From: Zasmidium citrigriseum
Lineage: Eukaryota; Ascomycota; Dothideomycetes; Mycosphaerellales; Mycosphaerellaceae
Direction of reading: 5' to 3'
NCBI GenBank assembly: GCA_002786025.1
Contig: NHNW01000012.1
Coordinates: forward strand, 434,001-498,000
DNA: 64,000 nt
Shown here piece by piece: positions 31,929 through 42,810 of the stretch. Within the stretch, counting starts at the first letter, position 1; each line of letters opens with the position of its first letter. Under the pieces are notes generated by a model that saw only the letters and a list, made by a program, of their open reading frames with translations, had not been told where the DNA came from and did not search any database. Both the position numbers and the translations under genes were made by a program.

Positions 31929-32377
31929 CTTCACCAAACCTCAAGGGGGGAAACACTTGGTCTGTTCGATGTGGGAGAGCAACAAGGCAACGCTGGCAGC
32001 GCCATGCTTTATGGCAACCACTTCATCCATCTTGGCGATGATGCTTGGGGCGTTGATAAGAGATACTGAGCTTTTACTATCGGCTTGGTTATCCTCGGCC
32101 ACGAGCGGTTCGCCAGAACTTTCATCCGGCAGATATTGGTCGTGTCGTGTTCAGTAATTGGTATCGCCAACTCCTGGTGGAGCTCCGTTGATAAGCTCTT
32201 GACTTTGGCCGAACTGCACCTCGCTTGGCCGCTGGGGAGAAACGCCGGCCACCACGCCAAGGACATGACACTTACCTTGACTCACATCAAAAGAGATCCA
32301 GAGACTCGGAATATATAAGACAACAGTTTAAACCGCACAAGTACGGAGAGTAACATCCTCATTTGAACACTTCTGCA
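31929..32377. promoter_or_regulatory. Shared divergent promoter of the permease and HAD-hydrolase genes
   Basis: 449 bp separate the two ATGs. On the hydrolase side a TATA box (TATATAA, 32312-32318) lies 60 bp before the start. The arrangement would allow common regulation; specific binding sites were not identified. Confidence 0.5.
32312..32318 (+). promoter_or_regulatory. TATA box of the HAD-hydrolase gene
   Basis: TATATAA, 60 bp upstream of the ATG at 32378, in an otherwise mixed-composition promoter. Assigned by sequence and position only. Confidence 0.55.
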
Positions 32378-33209
32378 ATGGCCAACTCAAAGAACGTCGT
32401 CTTCGACATCGTTGGCACCCTGGTCGGCTACCAGAAACTCTTCGAAGCGATCGAAGAACGTCTCGGAGATCGCTTGAAGGCACATGGCGTGGGCCCAGCT
32501 TCTCTATTCGGATACACCTGGATCGAAGTGGCGGAGCGAGAGTACACCTATCTGTCGATGTCGGGACTTTATCGCCCCTACGCTACGGTCTTCGAATCGA
32601 TCTTCTGGAGAATGCTGTACAAGGCCGGTGTCCCGGAGCCCAGGACGTTCGCTAACGAGGATGATCTCGCGGCGATCATGACTGGCTACAAGGCCATGGA
32701 GCTCCGACCGGGTGCACGGGAATGTGTCCAGAAGCTGAGGGATGCGGGCTTTACGGTTTATGGTTTCACGATGGGTGATATCGCCCGTGTTGGTGGGTAT
32801 TTCAAGGCTGGTGGGCTTGAGTGGCCGGCGGAGAATCTTCTCTCGTGTGATACGAGAGGTGTGGGAAAGCCGGATCCGGAAGCGTACAGGCCTCTGTTGA
32901 ACCAATTGAGCGTGTCTGGGAAGCCATGGTTTGCTGCAGCGGTAAGTCCATGCAATGCATGATGGTGACATGATACGGATCTGACTTCATCTCATAGCAT
33001 ATGTGGGATGTTTCGGCGGCGAGAAGGACGGGCTTCAAGGGCGCATACTGCTCGGTATGGGAGAGCGAGCCTCTGACAGACCTTTTTGGTATGAATCCCA
33101 AGAACAGACATCCATTCGAGCCTTTTGCTGACCCTTTGTAGGTGATATGGACGTCCTCTCCGACAGTCTGCCGGAAATGGCAGACAAGATCATTGCCGCA
33201 TGCCAGTAG
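32378..33209 (+). CDS. HAD-superfamily hydrolase, 2-haloacid dehalogenase type
   Basis: Haloacid-dehalogenase-fold hydrolase, cytosolic. Exons 32378-32941, 32998-33088 and 33142-33209 (240 residues). The start is the first ATG (MANSKN); a longer frame begins only at a non-ATG codon. Motif I is VVFDIVGTL, with the nucleophilic Asp but no second Asp, as in haloacid dehalogenases rather than phosphatases. Later motifs are GFTVYGFTMGD and GVGKPDPEAY (motif III lysine). HMWDVSAARRTGFKGAY lies after the first intron. The true substrate in fungi is usually unknown; it need not be halogenated. Confidence 0.9.
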
Positions 33210-33560
33210 ATATTTGATTCTTGTTCGTCATTCCCGTCATATGTACAGCCAGGACACTAGCCATATTGGGCAGGTACAGAATCGCCATTCAAGCGCCTTC
33301 ATGTTACATCGTCTGCTGTTACCATTCCTTCGACAATCTCCATGTTCTCGATCATGTTACTGGGAGAGAATCCATTCTCTACGGCCAGGATGATCAATTA
33401 ACCGCACACAACGATAGGCCGGCGCAGATAAGTGAGCCGGCCGCAGTTCTGCCGAAGTACCTGCATGTCAATGTGGAGAGGGACAACAGCAAGCTCGACT
33501 CACTCTTTCCAAGACACTGGTCAAGCATCTCAAGATCTGATCGACGAGGACTCCGAAAAC
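33210..33560. other. Intergenic 0.35 kb
   Basis: Between the hydrolase stop and the ATG of the FAD oxidoreductase on the same strand. A frame is open upstream of 33561 but starts without a supported ATG, so I treat it as leader. No TATA box is seen. Confidence 0.4.
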
Positions 33561-35040
33561 ATGGCGTTCCCAGTACCGAATTCGACGAAAAGCTTCTGGC
33601 GAACCGAACTTCACGAGCTCGACAATCATCGCAGTTCGGAAAAGCTGCCAAGTGAAGTCGATATTGTGATTATTGGAGCAGGATATTCGGGAGCTTCGAT
33701 AGTACATCATCTTTTGGAAAAGACCAAAGGATCGAAGCGGCCGTCGATTTCGATATTGGAGGCTAGAGAGGCTTGCTCTGGCGCAACTGGTCGTAATGGT
33801 AAGACTTCCCGTCATTCATACTTCTGACCAAATACTAATCTGCATACAGGTGGCCACTTGAAACCTGATCCATACTACCGCGCAGCAGGCGCTTTAGAGA
33901 AGTACGGGAAGGAGGCCGCTGAAGAAGTAGCCTCCTTCGAAGCTCGCCAAGTCAAGGAAATCAAAGACCTGGTCGAGAAGGAGAACATCGACTGCGACTT
34001 TGTTGTTACGAGGACTTCTGACGTTTGCCTTTACGATGATGCCAACCGAGATCTGAAAGCTGGACTGGATAGGCTGTCTAAAGCCGGGATTTCGACTGCT
34101 GATGGGGTGTTTTATAGTGATCAGAGGACTGCAGAGGGCGTGAGTACAAAGGAGCAACGAGAGTGTACTGAGTTCTGACATATTGCAGGCTTCGGGCGTC
34201 AAAGGTGCAAAGGGATGCTTTTCATATACCGCTGGACATGTTTGGCCTTATAAGCTCGTGCTTCATCTCCTGGCAAAAGCTGTCGCCGCCGGTGTCAATC
34301 TGCAAACCAACACGCCAGTCACATCCGTGACACCTATCAAAGGATCCAATACCTCACGAAAATGGACCATCAACACAGCTCGCGGCTCAATAAAAACCAC
34401 CAAAGTCATCTACGCCAGCAACGGATACACATCAACCCTCCTCCCCGAATACAAAAACCGAATCGTCCCAGTCAGAGGCATCTGCTCCCGAATTGTCACC
34501 CCAAAGCAAGACGCACCCTTCCTATCAAACAGCTACATCCTCCGCATAGCCCCCGGAGAATACGACTACCTAATCCCCCGCACAGACGGCAGCATTGTAG
34601 TAGGAGGCGCGCGGCGAGACTTCTTCAAACACCTAGACCAATGGTACAACGTCTCCGACGACTCCAAACTCATCGAGCCCGCGAAGCACTACTTCGACAA
34701 CTACATGCAACGCCACTTCAGAGGCTGGGAATCGAGTGGTGCGTACACTGACAAAGTCTGGACTGGCATTATGGGGTACTCGTCGGATGGTTTCCCGCAT
34801 GTGGGAGAGGTGCCTGGGAAGTATGGGCAGCTTATTTGTGCGGGTTTCTCCGGGCATGGGATGCCGCAGATTTATCTTTCTGCGAAGGCGGTTGCGGAGA
34901 TGGTACTTGAGGGGAAGGGGGTGGAGAGTGTGGATTTGCCGCGGTTGTATAGGACGTCGAGGGAGAGGTTGGCGTCGGAGAGGGATGTTACGTTGGAGGG
35001 GTGGGCGGCTGTTATGAAGCAGCCTGCGCCGAAGTTGTAG
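33561..35040 (+). CDS. FAD-dependent oxidoreductase (DAO family, amine/amino-acid oxidase-like)
   Basis: Flavoenzyme of the D-amino-acid oxidase/glycine oxidase/OrdL group. These enzymes oxidise C-N bonds of amino acids or amines. Exons 33561-33798, 33850-34139 and 34189-35040 (459 residues). The dinucleotide-binding fold is near residue 34: VDIVIIGAGYSGASIVHHLLE (GxGxxG), then ISILEAREACSGATGRNGGHLKPD, the typical FAD-contact segment. Other conserved parts are TPVTSVT, VIYASNGYTSTLLPE, and the C-terminal KVWTGIMGYSSDGFPHVGEVPG with FSGHGMPQIYLSAKAVAEMV. There is no signal peptide. It sits between the hydrolase (same strand) and a convergent transporter 99 bp away, which suggests a shared pathway. 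Confidence 0.92.
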
Positions 35041-35139
35041 AAAGCTTTGAATGTTGTTGATGTCTTCTCTGTCAGTCCTTTCTACAGTCTCAAAACTCCA
35101 AGCTCCAGACGATACGCTCAAGACGTCCAATGGCACTAA

Positions 35140-37331
35140 TCATTCTCCTCCAGCGACGTTATGCGACTCTCCTTTCTTCAGTCTTGGCAGTTTCATTGGG
35201 ACCATTGCAATCAAAAGTATCGCTGATGCAACGATTGCCGTGATAAAGCTCAGCCTGAGAGCCTGAGCATACGCATCACGAACTGCAACACACAAGTCAG
35301 CACATAATTATCGACCTTCGATTTCGAAGACTCACCCTGAGACTGATACGGCTCCGGCATATCAATAACAGCTCTCACACTCCCTTTCGCAATCTCAATC
35401 CACTTAGACGCATCAGGTCCCATGACCTCCTTTTCGAGATGCACATTCAACATATTCTGGAACACCAAGCTTGAGATTGACACTCCAACAACGATGCCCA
35501 GATTCCGCCACAAGGAGAGCGTAGTTGTGATGACGCCCTGATCGTCTTGCGAGGACGTAGCGAACGCAGCCATCATGCTGCCGGGGTAGATGAAACCTTG
35601 GCTGAGAGGCGTAGGAGTGATGAGGACGACTTTGGCGGCTTCGCTGAATCTGCGGTCCATGAAGTAGATGGCGATGCTGCCGGCGAGGTAGACCACGGCG
35701 CCGATGACGAGCATGGGTTTTAGGCGTCGGGTATAGGTGATTCTATGGAGAATATCAGCTTTGATCTAAGTGCTGTCAAGGATGTACTCACACGTATCCG
35801 GTCACAACACCAGCGATCGAGCCACCGATGGCAGGCGCCGCAAGCCGTAACCCAGATGCTGACGGCGTATTAAGCTCAACCGCTTGGAACCACAACGGAG
35901 CATTGAAAAGCACCGTATTACTCGCCACACCAGCCAGAAAATTCGCATACGTCAAATTGGCATACGGATGAGTGACCAGCAAGTGCAAAGGCATGATCGG
36001 CTGCTTCGCACGCTTCTCAGCCCAGAGACATCCAGCACTGAAGATGACAGCCAGAATGATGAAGACAATGATGACTGGATGGTTCCACGGAAGCTCGTTT
36101 CCGCCCATGTTGAAGAACAGGATGAAGAACGCTACGCCGAAGACGAGGAGCGTCAGTCCGAGACTGTCGAAGTTCTTGATCGCTGCCCAGCCCGGGTTAT
36201 CGCCTTGCTTGTTTGTGGATTTGGTGATGAGCATTGGGCCGAGTCTGTTCGGGACTGTGAAGAATGCTGAGACGCCGCAGATTAGGATTATGGGGACTTG
36301 GATGCCGAAGGCCCAGCGCCAGCCTCTGCCCTGAAGTCAGTGTTGTTCCCGGCATCGTATGCATCCACTTACATCGAATCGCAAATAACTCCACCAAACG
36401 CAGCTCCACACGCCGCTCCAAGTCCAAATGCCACGTTGATGTGGCTGATATACGTTCCTCTGTGCTCAATCTTGACCAGATCGTTGACTACGACCAAGCC
36501 CATGCTCATGGTACCACCGGCTCCAACACCACACACAGCTCTTGCCGCAATGAACGATCCAATACTATTCGACAGCCCGCACCATAGATTTGTCAAAGCG
36601 AAGATTGTCAGTACGATCAGGTACACTGATTTACGGCCGATTGTGTCCGAGAGACGCCCCCATAGAGGCTGGAAGCCAGTGTTCGTGATCATGAAGGCGG
36701 TCGTGAGCCATGAGGCTTCATTGGAGGCATTGAAGTAAGATGTGATGACGGGGTGGCTCGAAGCCATTAGGGTGATGTCAAAGCATGCTACGAAGTAGCC
36801 TGTTGCCGTTGTCAGTGTACTGCCCGAGGAAATCACCTTTCACATACCAAGTAGCACCGTCATAAATACCAACCAAAATCTGAAAGCACCCACACGCATA
36901 TACTTGGAATTCGGATCATCCACCGGATCAATCTCACCAGCCTCTCCCTCATCTTGACTGCCGATACGCTCAACAGTCTGGATTGTATTCTCATCCTTCT
37001 TTTTGATGCTTTCGGGCTCAGGTAGGACTGGATAGGAGTTCAATCTCGAGCGAGCTCGGAAAAGCTCCTCGCCGTCGTACTCGTCGTCAATGGCAGACGA
37101 GATTGCTTCATCAGTTGATCCTCGATTGCCACGGTTGAAGATGGCAGCAGCAGCTGACTGTCGAGATCCGCGCCCACTGCTCTGTCGATGTCGTTGCTGT
37201 TCGGGTTGCTTTGGGATGAGGTGACCTGTCTCATCACTCATTGATGTTTCATTATGCTGTTGATCTTGGTGTGGGCCATGCTCTTCTGCTGGGAGAAGGG
37301 GTGTGAATTCGTTTGCTTGCGAGTCCGACAT
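35140..37331 (-). CDS. MFS transporter, DHA2 type (vacuolar basic amino-acid transporter Vba/Fnx-like)
   Basis: Multi-span H+-antiporter of the major facilitator superfamily. Five exons on the minus strand: 37331-36848, 36799-36373, 36325-35792, 35742-35336 and 35282-35140 (664 residues). A hydrophilic N-terminal tail of about 150 residues starts MSDSQANEFTPLLPAEE and contains a TPLL dileucine near acidic residues, typical of vacuolar sorting. The first span region YFVACFDITLMASSHPVITS and the loop GRLSDTIGRKSVY match the Vba/Fnx group more than drug exporters. Also visible are ARAVCGVGAGGTMSMG and GWRWAFGIQVP. The last exon supplies the final span (LSFITAIVASAILLIAMVP). Its neighbours point to amino-acid handling. 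Confidence 0.88.
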
Positions 37332-38185
37332 GTTGACGGTTCTCCAGCTTTGCAGGTGTGCAAATGGTGCTCAACGTCTACCTGGTACCACACTCCTTCT
37401 GTTTCTGTGAGAGAAGAGTGCACAGTCAGCTGGCTGGCAGGCCTACCTTTAAGGCGATCGTAAGAAACATCATCATCCTTCTCACTAGCCCTCGGATGCC
37501 CCAGAGCTGGCTTTATGCAAGATCCCGCAGAGCTCTCCGTTGCAGCAGAAGCGGGAGAGAAAAGCAGTCCGCATGCAGCTGTGGTGATGTGTAGATCGTA
37601 GACAAGAAGAGATCGCATCAGGAGGCGCTAGCGGAACGATGAGCACGTGCATGTGATCGCGTGGTGGCTGAAGTTCTTCCTGCGAGATGTACTCCAGCGA
37701 CCTGCCATCAAAACACGCTGCTTTTGCTTGTCAACGAGGGAGGCTCTTGATAGCCTTCAGACCATCGAAATCGTCATGGCTAGGCCTGGAGTTGCTCAGG
37801 GGTCGTGGGGTCCTTGAAGATGGAGTCGCGGGGTATCGAAGTCTAAAGTTTCGGCATCGTCCTACATCAGTATAGTATCTCATTTTGCGGAGAAGGCGGC
37901 TTGACGGCATGCCAAGTGCTGTCACGGAGGTCAGAGCACACAAAAAGAACTCGTTCAATGGTAGAGACCATCGTTGTTTGCTTTCATGAGGTGGTCAGCC
38001 GCTGACCGTATTTCATGGGTGAAGGACCGTCGACGTCCAAGTTCGCATGCTAGCGAATTGAATTCCTTCAATAGCTTTCATTGTGAGACACCCACAACTC
38101 CAACAGAGTCCGGACATTGGGCTGACCAGGCTCTCAATTAGGTTGCAACCGATCGAAAGGTCCACAGTGGGCCTCGCATATGCCA
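37332..38185. other. Intergenic 0.85 kb
   Basis: Promoter of the MFS gene and 3' region of the DsbA-like gene. Small ORFs (37238-37618 -, 37687-37875 +) overlap the likely leader and have no family features. No repeat is seen. Confidence 0.45.
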
Positions 38186-38941
38186 TCACCTCGCATTGAT
38201 GAGAGCCTCAAGGAACTCGGATACATCGCCCGCTCCTTCGACATTGATTCTTTTGCCGTTAATCTCGATGGTGGGCACGGAGTAGACTCCTTTCTTGCGG
38301 GCTTCAGCGGCCATTGCATTCACTTCTTCGGCATATTCCTCACTTTGAAGAAATGCGGAAACTTCGTCTTCAGGCAAGCCGATCAGTGTAGCCGTTTTGA
38401 TTAGGCCCACGTGAGATGTGATATCGCCGCCTTGCTCGAAATGCCATTGAAAGATTTCCTCGAGCAGCAGCTTCTGTGCGTCTGGCCCTTTGGTCTTTCG
38501 AGCATACTGGAGAAGTCGGTGGGAGTCTCGGGTGCTGCCAATCTTGCTGTCGAAATTGAACTGGATCCCGTTCTCGCGGCCGACGCGCTCCAGACGCGTT
38601 CTGATGGCATTGAGCATCTTTTCGCCATTCTTCTGGACGACTGCACACGGGCGTGATCAGCGTTGTACAGGGTGGCCAGGAAGTTACCAACCTCGCTCTT
38701 CCCATGGGATTGCAACCTTCGGGGCTTTCGGGTCGAGATAGTACGGCGAGAAGTTAAAGATGAATTCATCCTGTGAGCCACCAGGATACGTCTTTTGGTA
38801 GAGTCCAATTGCTCTATCGAGAGATTTGTGCCCGATGTAGCACTGCGCAGAGTCAGCGATTCGACGCAGTCAAGCCTTTCGAAGAAGTCGAACCCATGGA
38901 CAGATGGTGTCGGTATAGACATTGATATTGAATTGGACCAT
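38186..38941 (-). CDS. DsbA-like thioredoxin-fold oxidoreductase (FrnE/HCCA-isomerase family)
   Basis: Cytosolic DsbA-fold protein, probably a dithiol-disulfide oxidoreductase. Exons on the minus strand are 38941-38894, 38842-38692 and 38640-38186 (217 residues). The active site CPWC is split by the first intron: exon 1 ends TDTICPW and exon 2 begins CYIGHKSLDRAI. That intron has a weak donor (GTTCGA) but a good CTGAC branch and GCGCAG acceptor; the second has GTTGGT. Further motifs are INGKRI and GVYSVPTIEI, where the cis-proline faces the active site. There is no signal peptide, so it is not a secretory PDI. Confidence 0.9.
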
Positions 38942-39618
38942 AGTGAGTGAGCAAGAAGGCCGGTGTTTGACCTCAGCAGTCTGTCCTTTGCTGTTCTTTT
39001 ATGGTTGATGGTGGAAAGTGTCAGCCTGGCGGCTGATATTGTGTTCGCCCGACTGCTGGGATTCTGTGCATCGTGGACTTCATTGTCGCTGCCTTATCAA
39101 CGCGCGTCGCAGCCCTAGACGTATTTTAGGGAGTCAGAAGAGATCTGGTGGATGGCGTTCAGATGAGGCTGGTGAGCCCGAGGAGGATTCTTGGCAACGT
39201 CCTTCATCCGAAGAACTGCCTCGTATCTTATCGCCAGCGACATCGACCGCGAAGAAGTGTTGGTATTGGTGTCGGACGCTCTCTTCGTGTGCTGCTTTTA
39301 AGCGCCACTAAAAGAGCTCGGAGGATGAGAACGCGATAGACCTTGGGCAGCTCATGCGCGCACTCATCGCGTTTCTCGACCAGCGGACATCGAACGGCGG
39401 CATTCGGCCTGCTCCAAGAAGATGACACTTCATCGTGGGTCGATGAGGGATGATAGAGACTGCGACTGCTGCTGCCGCGACCAGAATGGCCGGCCTGACA
39501 TGATATTCGTCATGCTTGCTAAGGTGGGGCACGCCAGATACTGATGAGCAGGACACATCTCTTTGTGACAACGACGACTCACGACGCACCCCTCAGATAC
39601 GCCTCCTAAACATCCAAG
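38942..39618. other. Intergenic 0.68 kb between divergent genes
   Basis: Upstream region of the DsbA-like gene and of the THI5/ThiY-like gene. I looked for a thiamine-pyrophosphate riboswitch (CUGAGA elements in an intron-bearing leader) and did not find a convincing one. Confidence 0.45.
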
Positions 39619-40524
39619 ATGGCACCAACACGCCTCCGAATCGCCCTTGACTGGACGCCAAACACGATCCACAGCGGTCTGTACATCGCAAAGGAAAAGG
39701 GCTTCTACAAGGACATCGAGGTCGAGCTTCTCCCGCCAGACGCGGAATATAGCAAGACTCCTGCAAAAAGGCTGGAGGCAGGAGAAGTGGATCTGGCTAT
39801 ATGTCCTTCGGAGTCATGTATTGCATACAATGAGTCCGGCAAGATGCCGCTGCAGGCCATTTATGCCATTCTCCAGAAGGATGCATCTGCGATTGTAGGC
39901 ACCAAGCTCAACAGCATGAGGGAGCTGGGACAGGGAAAGAAGTATGGAAGCTATAATGCACGTTACGAGGATGAGATTGTCAAGGCAATGGTTGTGAAGG
40001 ACGGGGGAAAGGGACAGAGTGTGCACATCGAACGGTCAGAAGGCAAGCTGAGCATGTTTGATGCAGTCAAAGCTGGACGATTGGATGCTACCTGGATCTT
40101 TCTGCCATGGGAGGGCGTGGAAGCTGAGATGGAGGGCGTGCAAGCGAAGCACTTCAAGCTCGAAGACTTCGATATTCCCTATGGCTACTCGCCTGTCGTC
40201 GCCCGTAATGCTGGGAAAAGTCCATCTGATGAAGTTCTCCAGGCCTTTGTCTCGGCGACACGACAAGGATACGAGCATGCGATGAAGCACCCTCACGATG
40301 TGGCGGATATCCTCCACCAGGTGACGGTACCGCAGCGATCCAAAGACTTCCTACACAAAAGTCAAGCCAGCATCAATCACTACTACAGCGACGGCCACAA
40401 GCCCGGCTTCATGGATGGAACCAAATGGATAGCCTGGCTAGAGTGGCTCAGATCCCACAATCTCCTCACGGGACCGTGCGAAGTGAAGGAAGAAAATATC
40501 TTCACAAACCAGTTCGCCAGATGA
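39619..40524 (+). CDS. THI5/NMT1-like protein (SsuA/ThiY-type periplasmic-binding fold)
   Basis: Single exon, 301 residues. The N-terminus IALDWTPNTIHSGLYIAKEK is very like bacterial ThiY-type binding proteins for thiamine-pyrimidine precursors. The rest keeps the family pattern (GEVDLAICPSESCIAYN, KKYGSYNARYEDEIVKAM, AGRLDATWIFLPWEGVEAE, FDIPYGYSPVVARN, FMDGTKWIAWLEWL). Fungal THI5/NMT1 proper makes hydroxymethylpyrimidine phosphate and carries a CCCFC metal motif, which is absent here. There is no signal peptide, so it is not an exported binding protein. It may bind or process a pyrimidine intermediate in the cytosol, or be a related enzyme of unknown reaction. No thiamine genes lie nearby. 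Confidence 0.85.
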   Translation: MAPTRLRIALDWTPNTIHSGLYIAKEKGFYKDIEVELLPPDAEYSKTPAKRLEAGEVDLAICPSESCIAYNESGKMPLQAIYAILQKDASAIVGTKLNSMRELGQGKKYGSYNARYEDEIVKAMVVKDGGKGQSVHIERSEGKLSMFDAVKAGRLDATWIFLPWEGVEAEMEGVQAKHFKLEDFDIPYGYSPVVARNAGKSPSDEVLQAFVSATRQGYEHAMKHPHDVADILHQVTVPQRSKDFLHKSQASINHYYSDGHKPGFMDGTKWIAWLEWLRSHNLLTGPCEVKEENIFTNQFAR

Positions 40525-41493
40525 TGTCAGTAATAACGACTTGCACAGACCATACAGACAACGAACATTAGGCTATTGTCAGACCGCCATTGCTCGAGCG
40601 TGGTCACTATTCGCTTGTCGTAACGCCCAAAGCCAGCAAGTGACAGCTTGGCGTGGTTCAAATAGATTGACCCCATTCCTACTTCTGGACGTCAAGACCA
40701 GGACCTTGAACGACAACCTCCAATGCTTAATAAGACATAGGGCAATGTACAAACTCGGCATCGCAGCATCGCCATCACGACGAACTTTACCGCGCACTGG
40801 CTCGAGAAGTGTGCACAGCATCATTTGGTTTCAACTTGGAGCAGCGGCTACAACCGAAGCGCCCACGGCGTCCGACTTCACCTCCTGAATATAAAATTCT
40901 TCCGACATCAATCTCCACCTGCTCGGGTACCTGCGTGGAAGAAGTGATGCCTTGCAGCGATCGCATGTACCTGCGACACTTTTCACCTATTCCTGCATTG
41001 CCCTATTTACAAGCGCGTGTCGCCTGTGCAACAGAACGGATGGTCAAGATTCGCTTCACACGTGCCGCTCGGATGAAACGCCTTAGGCCCAGTAGTCGCT
41101 TGGCGACCATATGGACGTTCCGCTGACAACTTCACTTCAATATAGTGAGAGTGTCTGGGCCGTGGGGATGATGGCAAGCGAAGTCATCTCTCGACGGGGT
41201 GGCGTGCTCTGCTATACGAACGAGTGGGACCCAGGAGACATAGGCGCTTGAGGATGCAGTGCTGAAGTGGTATATATGGGCTGTGGTCGACCGCAAGTCT
41301 CTTCTCTCCTCAAGTCAGCGGCTTCTTGTCTATCCTCTTTGCTGTGCAGTGCACCTTTTGGTCTAGTACCATCTTCCACTCATTCTCAGTATCCTGGTGA
41401 TACGTCCATTCGTTGCATACTCTTCAACTGCTTGCACATCGTTCAGCTCGTCGAATTCAGAATCTCGAACGCAAACCTCGAAACTCAACTACC
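40525..41493. other. Intergenic 0.97 kb (AA9 promoter)
   Basis: Long upstream region of the AA9 gene on the same strand as the preceding gene. Contains a TATA-like TATATAT at 41271-41277. Short ORFs are unsupported. Confidence 0.45.
41271..41277 (+). promoter_or_regulatory. Candidate TATA box of the AA9 LPMO gene
   Basis: TATATAT, 217 bp between its end and the ATG at 41494. This implies a leader of roughly 170-190 nt if used. Position only; moderate support. Confidence 0.4.
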
Positions 41494-42810
41494 ATGTCTA
41501 TCCTTCGATCCACCGCCCTTTTGGCCGCCCTGGCCGCCTCGGTCTCCGCCCACGGATATGTCGACGGTATCATCGTCGATGGCACGTGGCACGATGGTAC
41601 CTCGCCAAACTGGGTCTACGGCGAGAAGCCGGACACTCCTGGATGGTACGCCAAGAACCAGGACAACGGCTTCGTCGCTCCCAGCTCCTTCGGAGGCGGC
41701 GACATCATCTGCCACAAGGAGGCCACTGTCGGTGGCAGCCCGATCACTGTTGCAGGTCAGAATCTTCACGAACTCGTCTTTCATTAATGTCTGCTAATCT
41801 TTGCTATAGCCGGCTCGAAGATCGACCTCAGCTGGAACACCTGGCCAGAGTCTCACCACGGCCCAGTCATTGACTATCTCGCACCAGTCTCCGGAGACTT
41901 CTCAAGCGTCGACAAGACCGCCCTTGAGTTCTTCAAGTTCAACGAGGGAGGTCTGGTCGATGGCTCTTCCGCACCAGGAAAGTGGGCTTCAGATGACCTG
42001 ATTGCCAACAACAACACCTGGACCACCACCATTCCTTCCAGCATCGCCCCCGGCAACTACGTCCTTCGCCACGAGATCATCGCCCTCCACTCCGCTGGTC
42101 AAGCCGATGGAGCTCAGAACTACCCACAGTGCATCAACATCAAGGTCACTGGCAGCGGCACTGACAGCCCAAGCGGCACTGTCGGTACCTCGCTTTACAA
42201 GGAGGACGATGCTGGTATCTTGATCAACATCTACACCGCGCTCGGCGATTCCTACAAGATCCCTGGCCCTGCCCTCTACGGCTCGGGCTCCTCTGGCTCG
42301 GGCTCCTCCGGATCGCAGACTGGTGCTGCCAGCTCTGCCGCCGCTGCTGCAACCACTTCTGCTGCCGCCGCCCCAGCAAGTACGGCCGCTCCTTCAAGCT
42401 CTCCCATCTCCTACGGTGGGAGCCTCAGCGCTCCGTACGCTAACAGCTCGACTCCAGCCACGAGCTACGCCGCCCCAACCACCACATCTGCGGCTGCCGA
42501 GACCACCGCATACACCACCGTCGAGCAGACCACTGCCGTCGCGACTGCCACCGCTGCGGCATCCTCCGATGTCAGCGTAGCCCCAGCCGCGCCATCCGAG
42601 ACTCCCTCCTCCACCGCAGCCGCCGCCGAGCCAACCGGCTCTACCCCATCCTACAGCGGCAGCGACGAGCCTGCCTGGGGCGACATGCCATCCAAGCCTC
42701 TCCCAGCCGGCTACACGCTCAAGGACCTCGAGATGTGGGTCGCGTACCTCACCAAGCCATCGTGGAACAAGGGCGTCCACGCTCGTGACTTCAAGAGATT
42801 CGTCGCTTAG
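41494..42810 (+). CDS. AA9 lytic polysaccharide monooxygenase (former GH61)
   Basis: Copper enzyme that oxidatively cleaves cellulose or other beta-glucans outside the cell. Exons 41494-41755 and 41810-42810 (420 residues). The signal peptide ends SVSA, so His-1 (HGYVDG) of the mature enzyme forms the copper histidine brace. Second-His region: [14 protein letters not shown]. The C-terminal core has [15 protein letters not shown] and [13 protein letters not shown], which carries the axial tyrosine, then [18 protein letters not shown]. From residue ~246 a Gly/Ser then Ala/Ser/Thr/Pro linker of about 125 residues leads to a conserved-looking tail ([20 protein letters not shown], then WVAYLTK and HARDFKRF). 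The tail is not a CBM1: it has no cysteines. Confidence 0.93.
42280..42318 (+). repeat. Short tandem repeat in the AA9 linker
   Basis: GGCTC(G/C)GGCTCCTC(T/C)GG is repeated about twice, encoding a [12 protein letters not shown] tract at the start of the linker. Such repeats can change length by slippage. Confidence 0.6.

Noticed and set aside
38942..39618. Thiamine riboswitch before the THI5-like gene
   Set aside because: No CUGAGA-containing leader or leader intron could be recognised.
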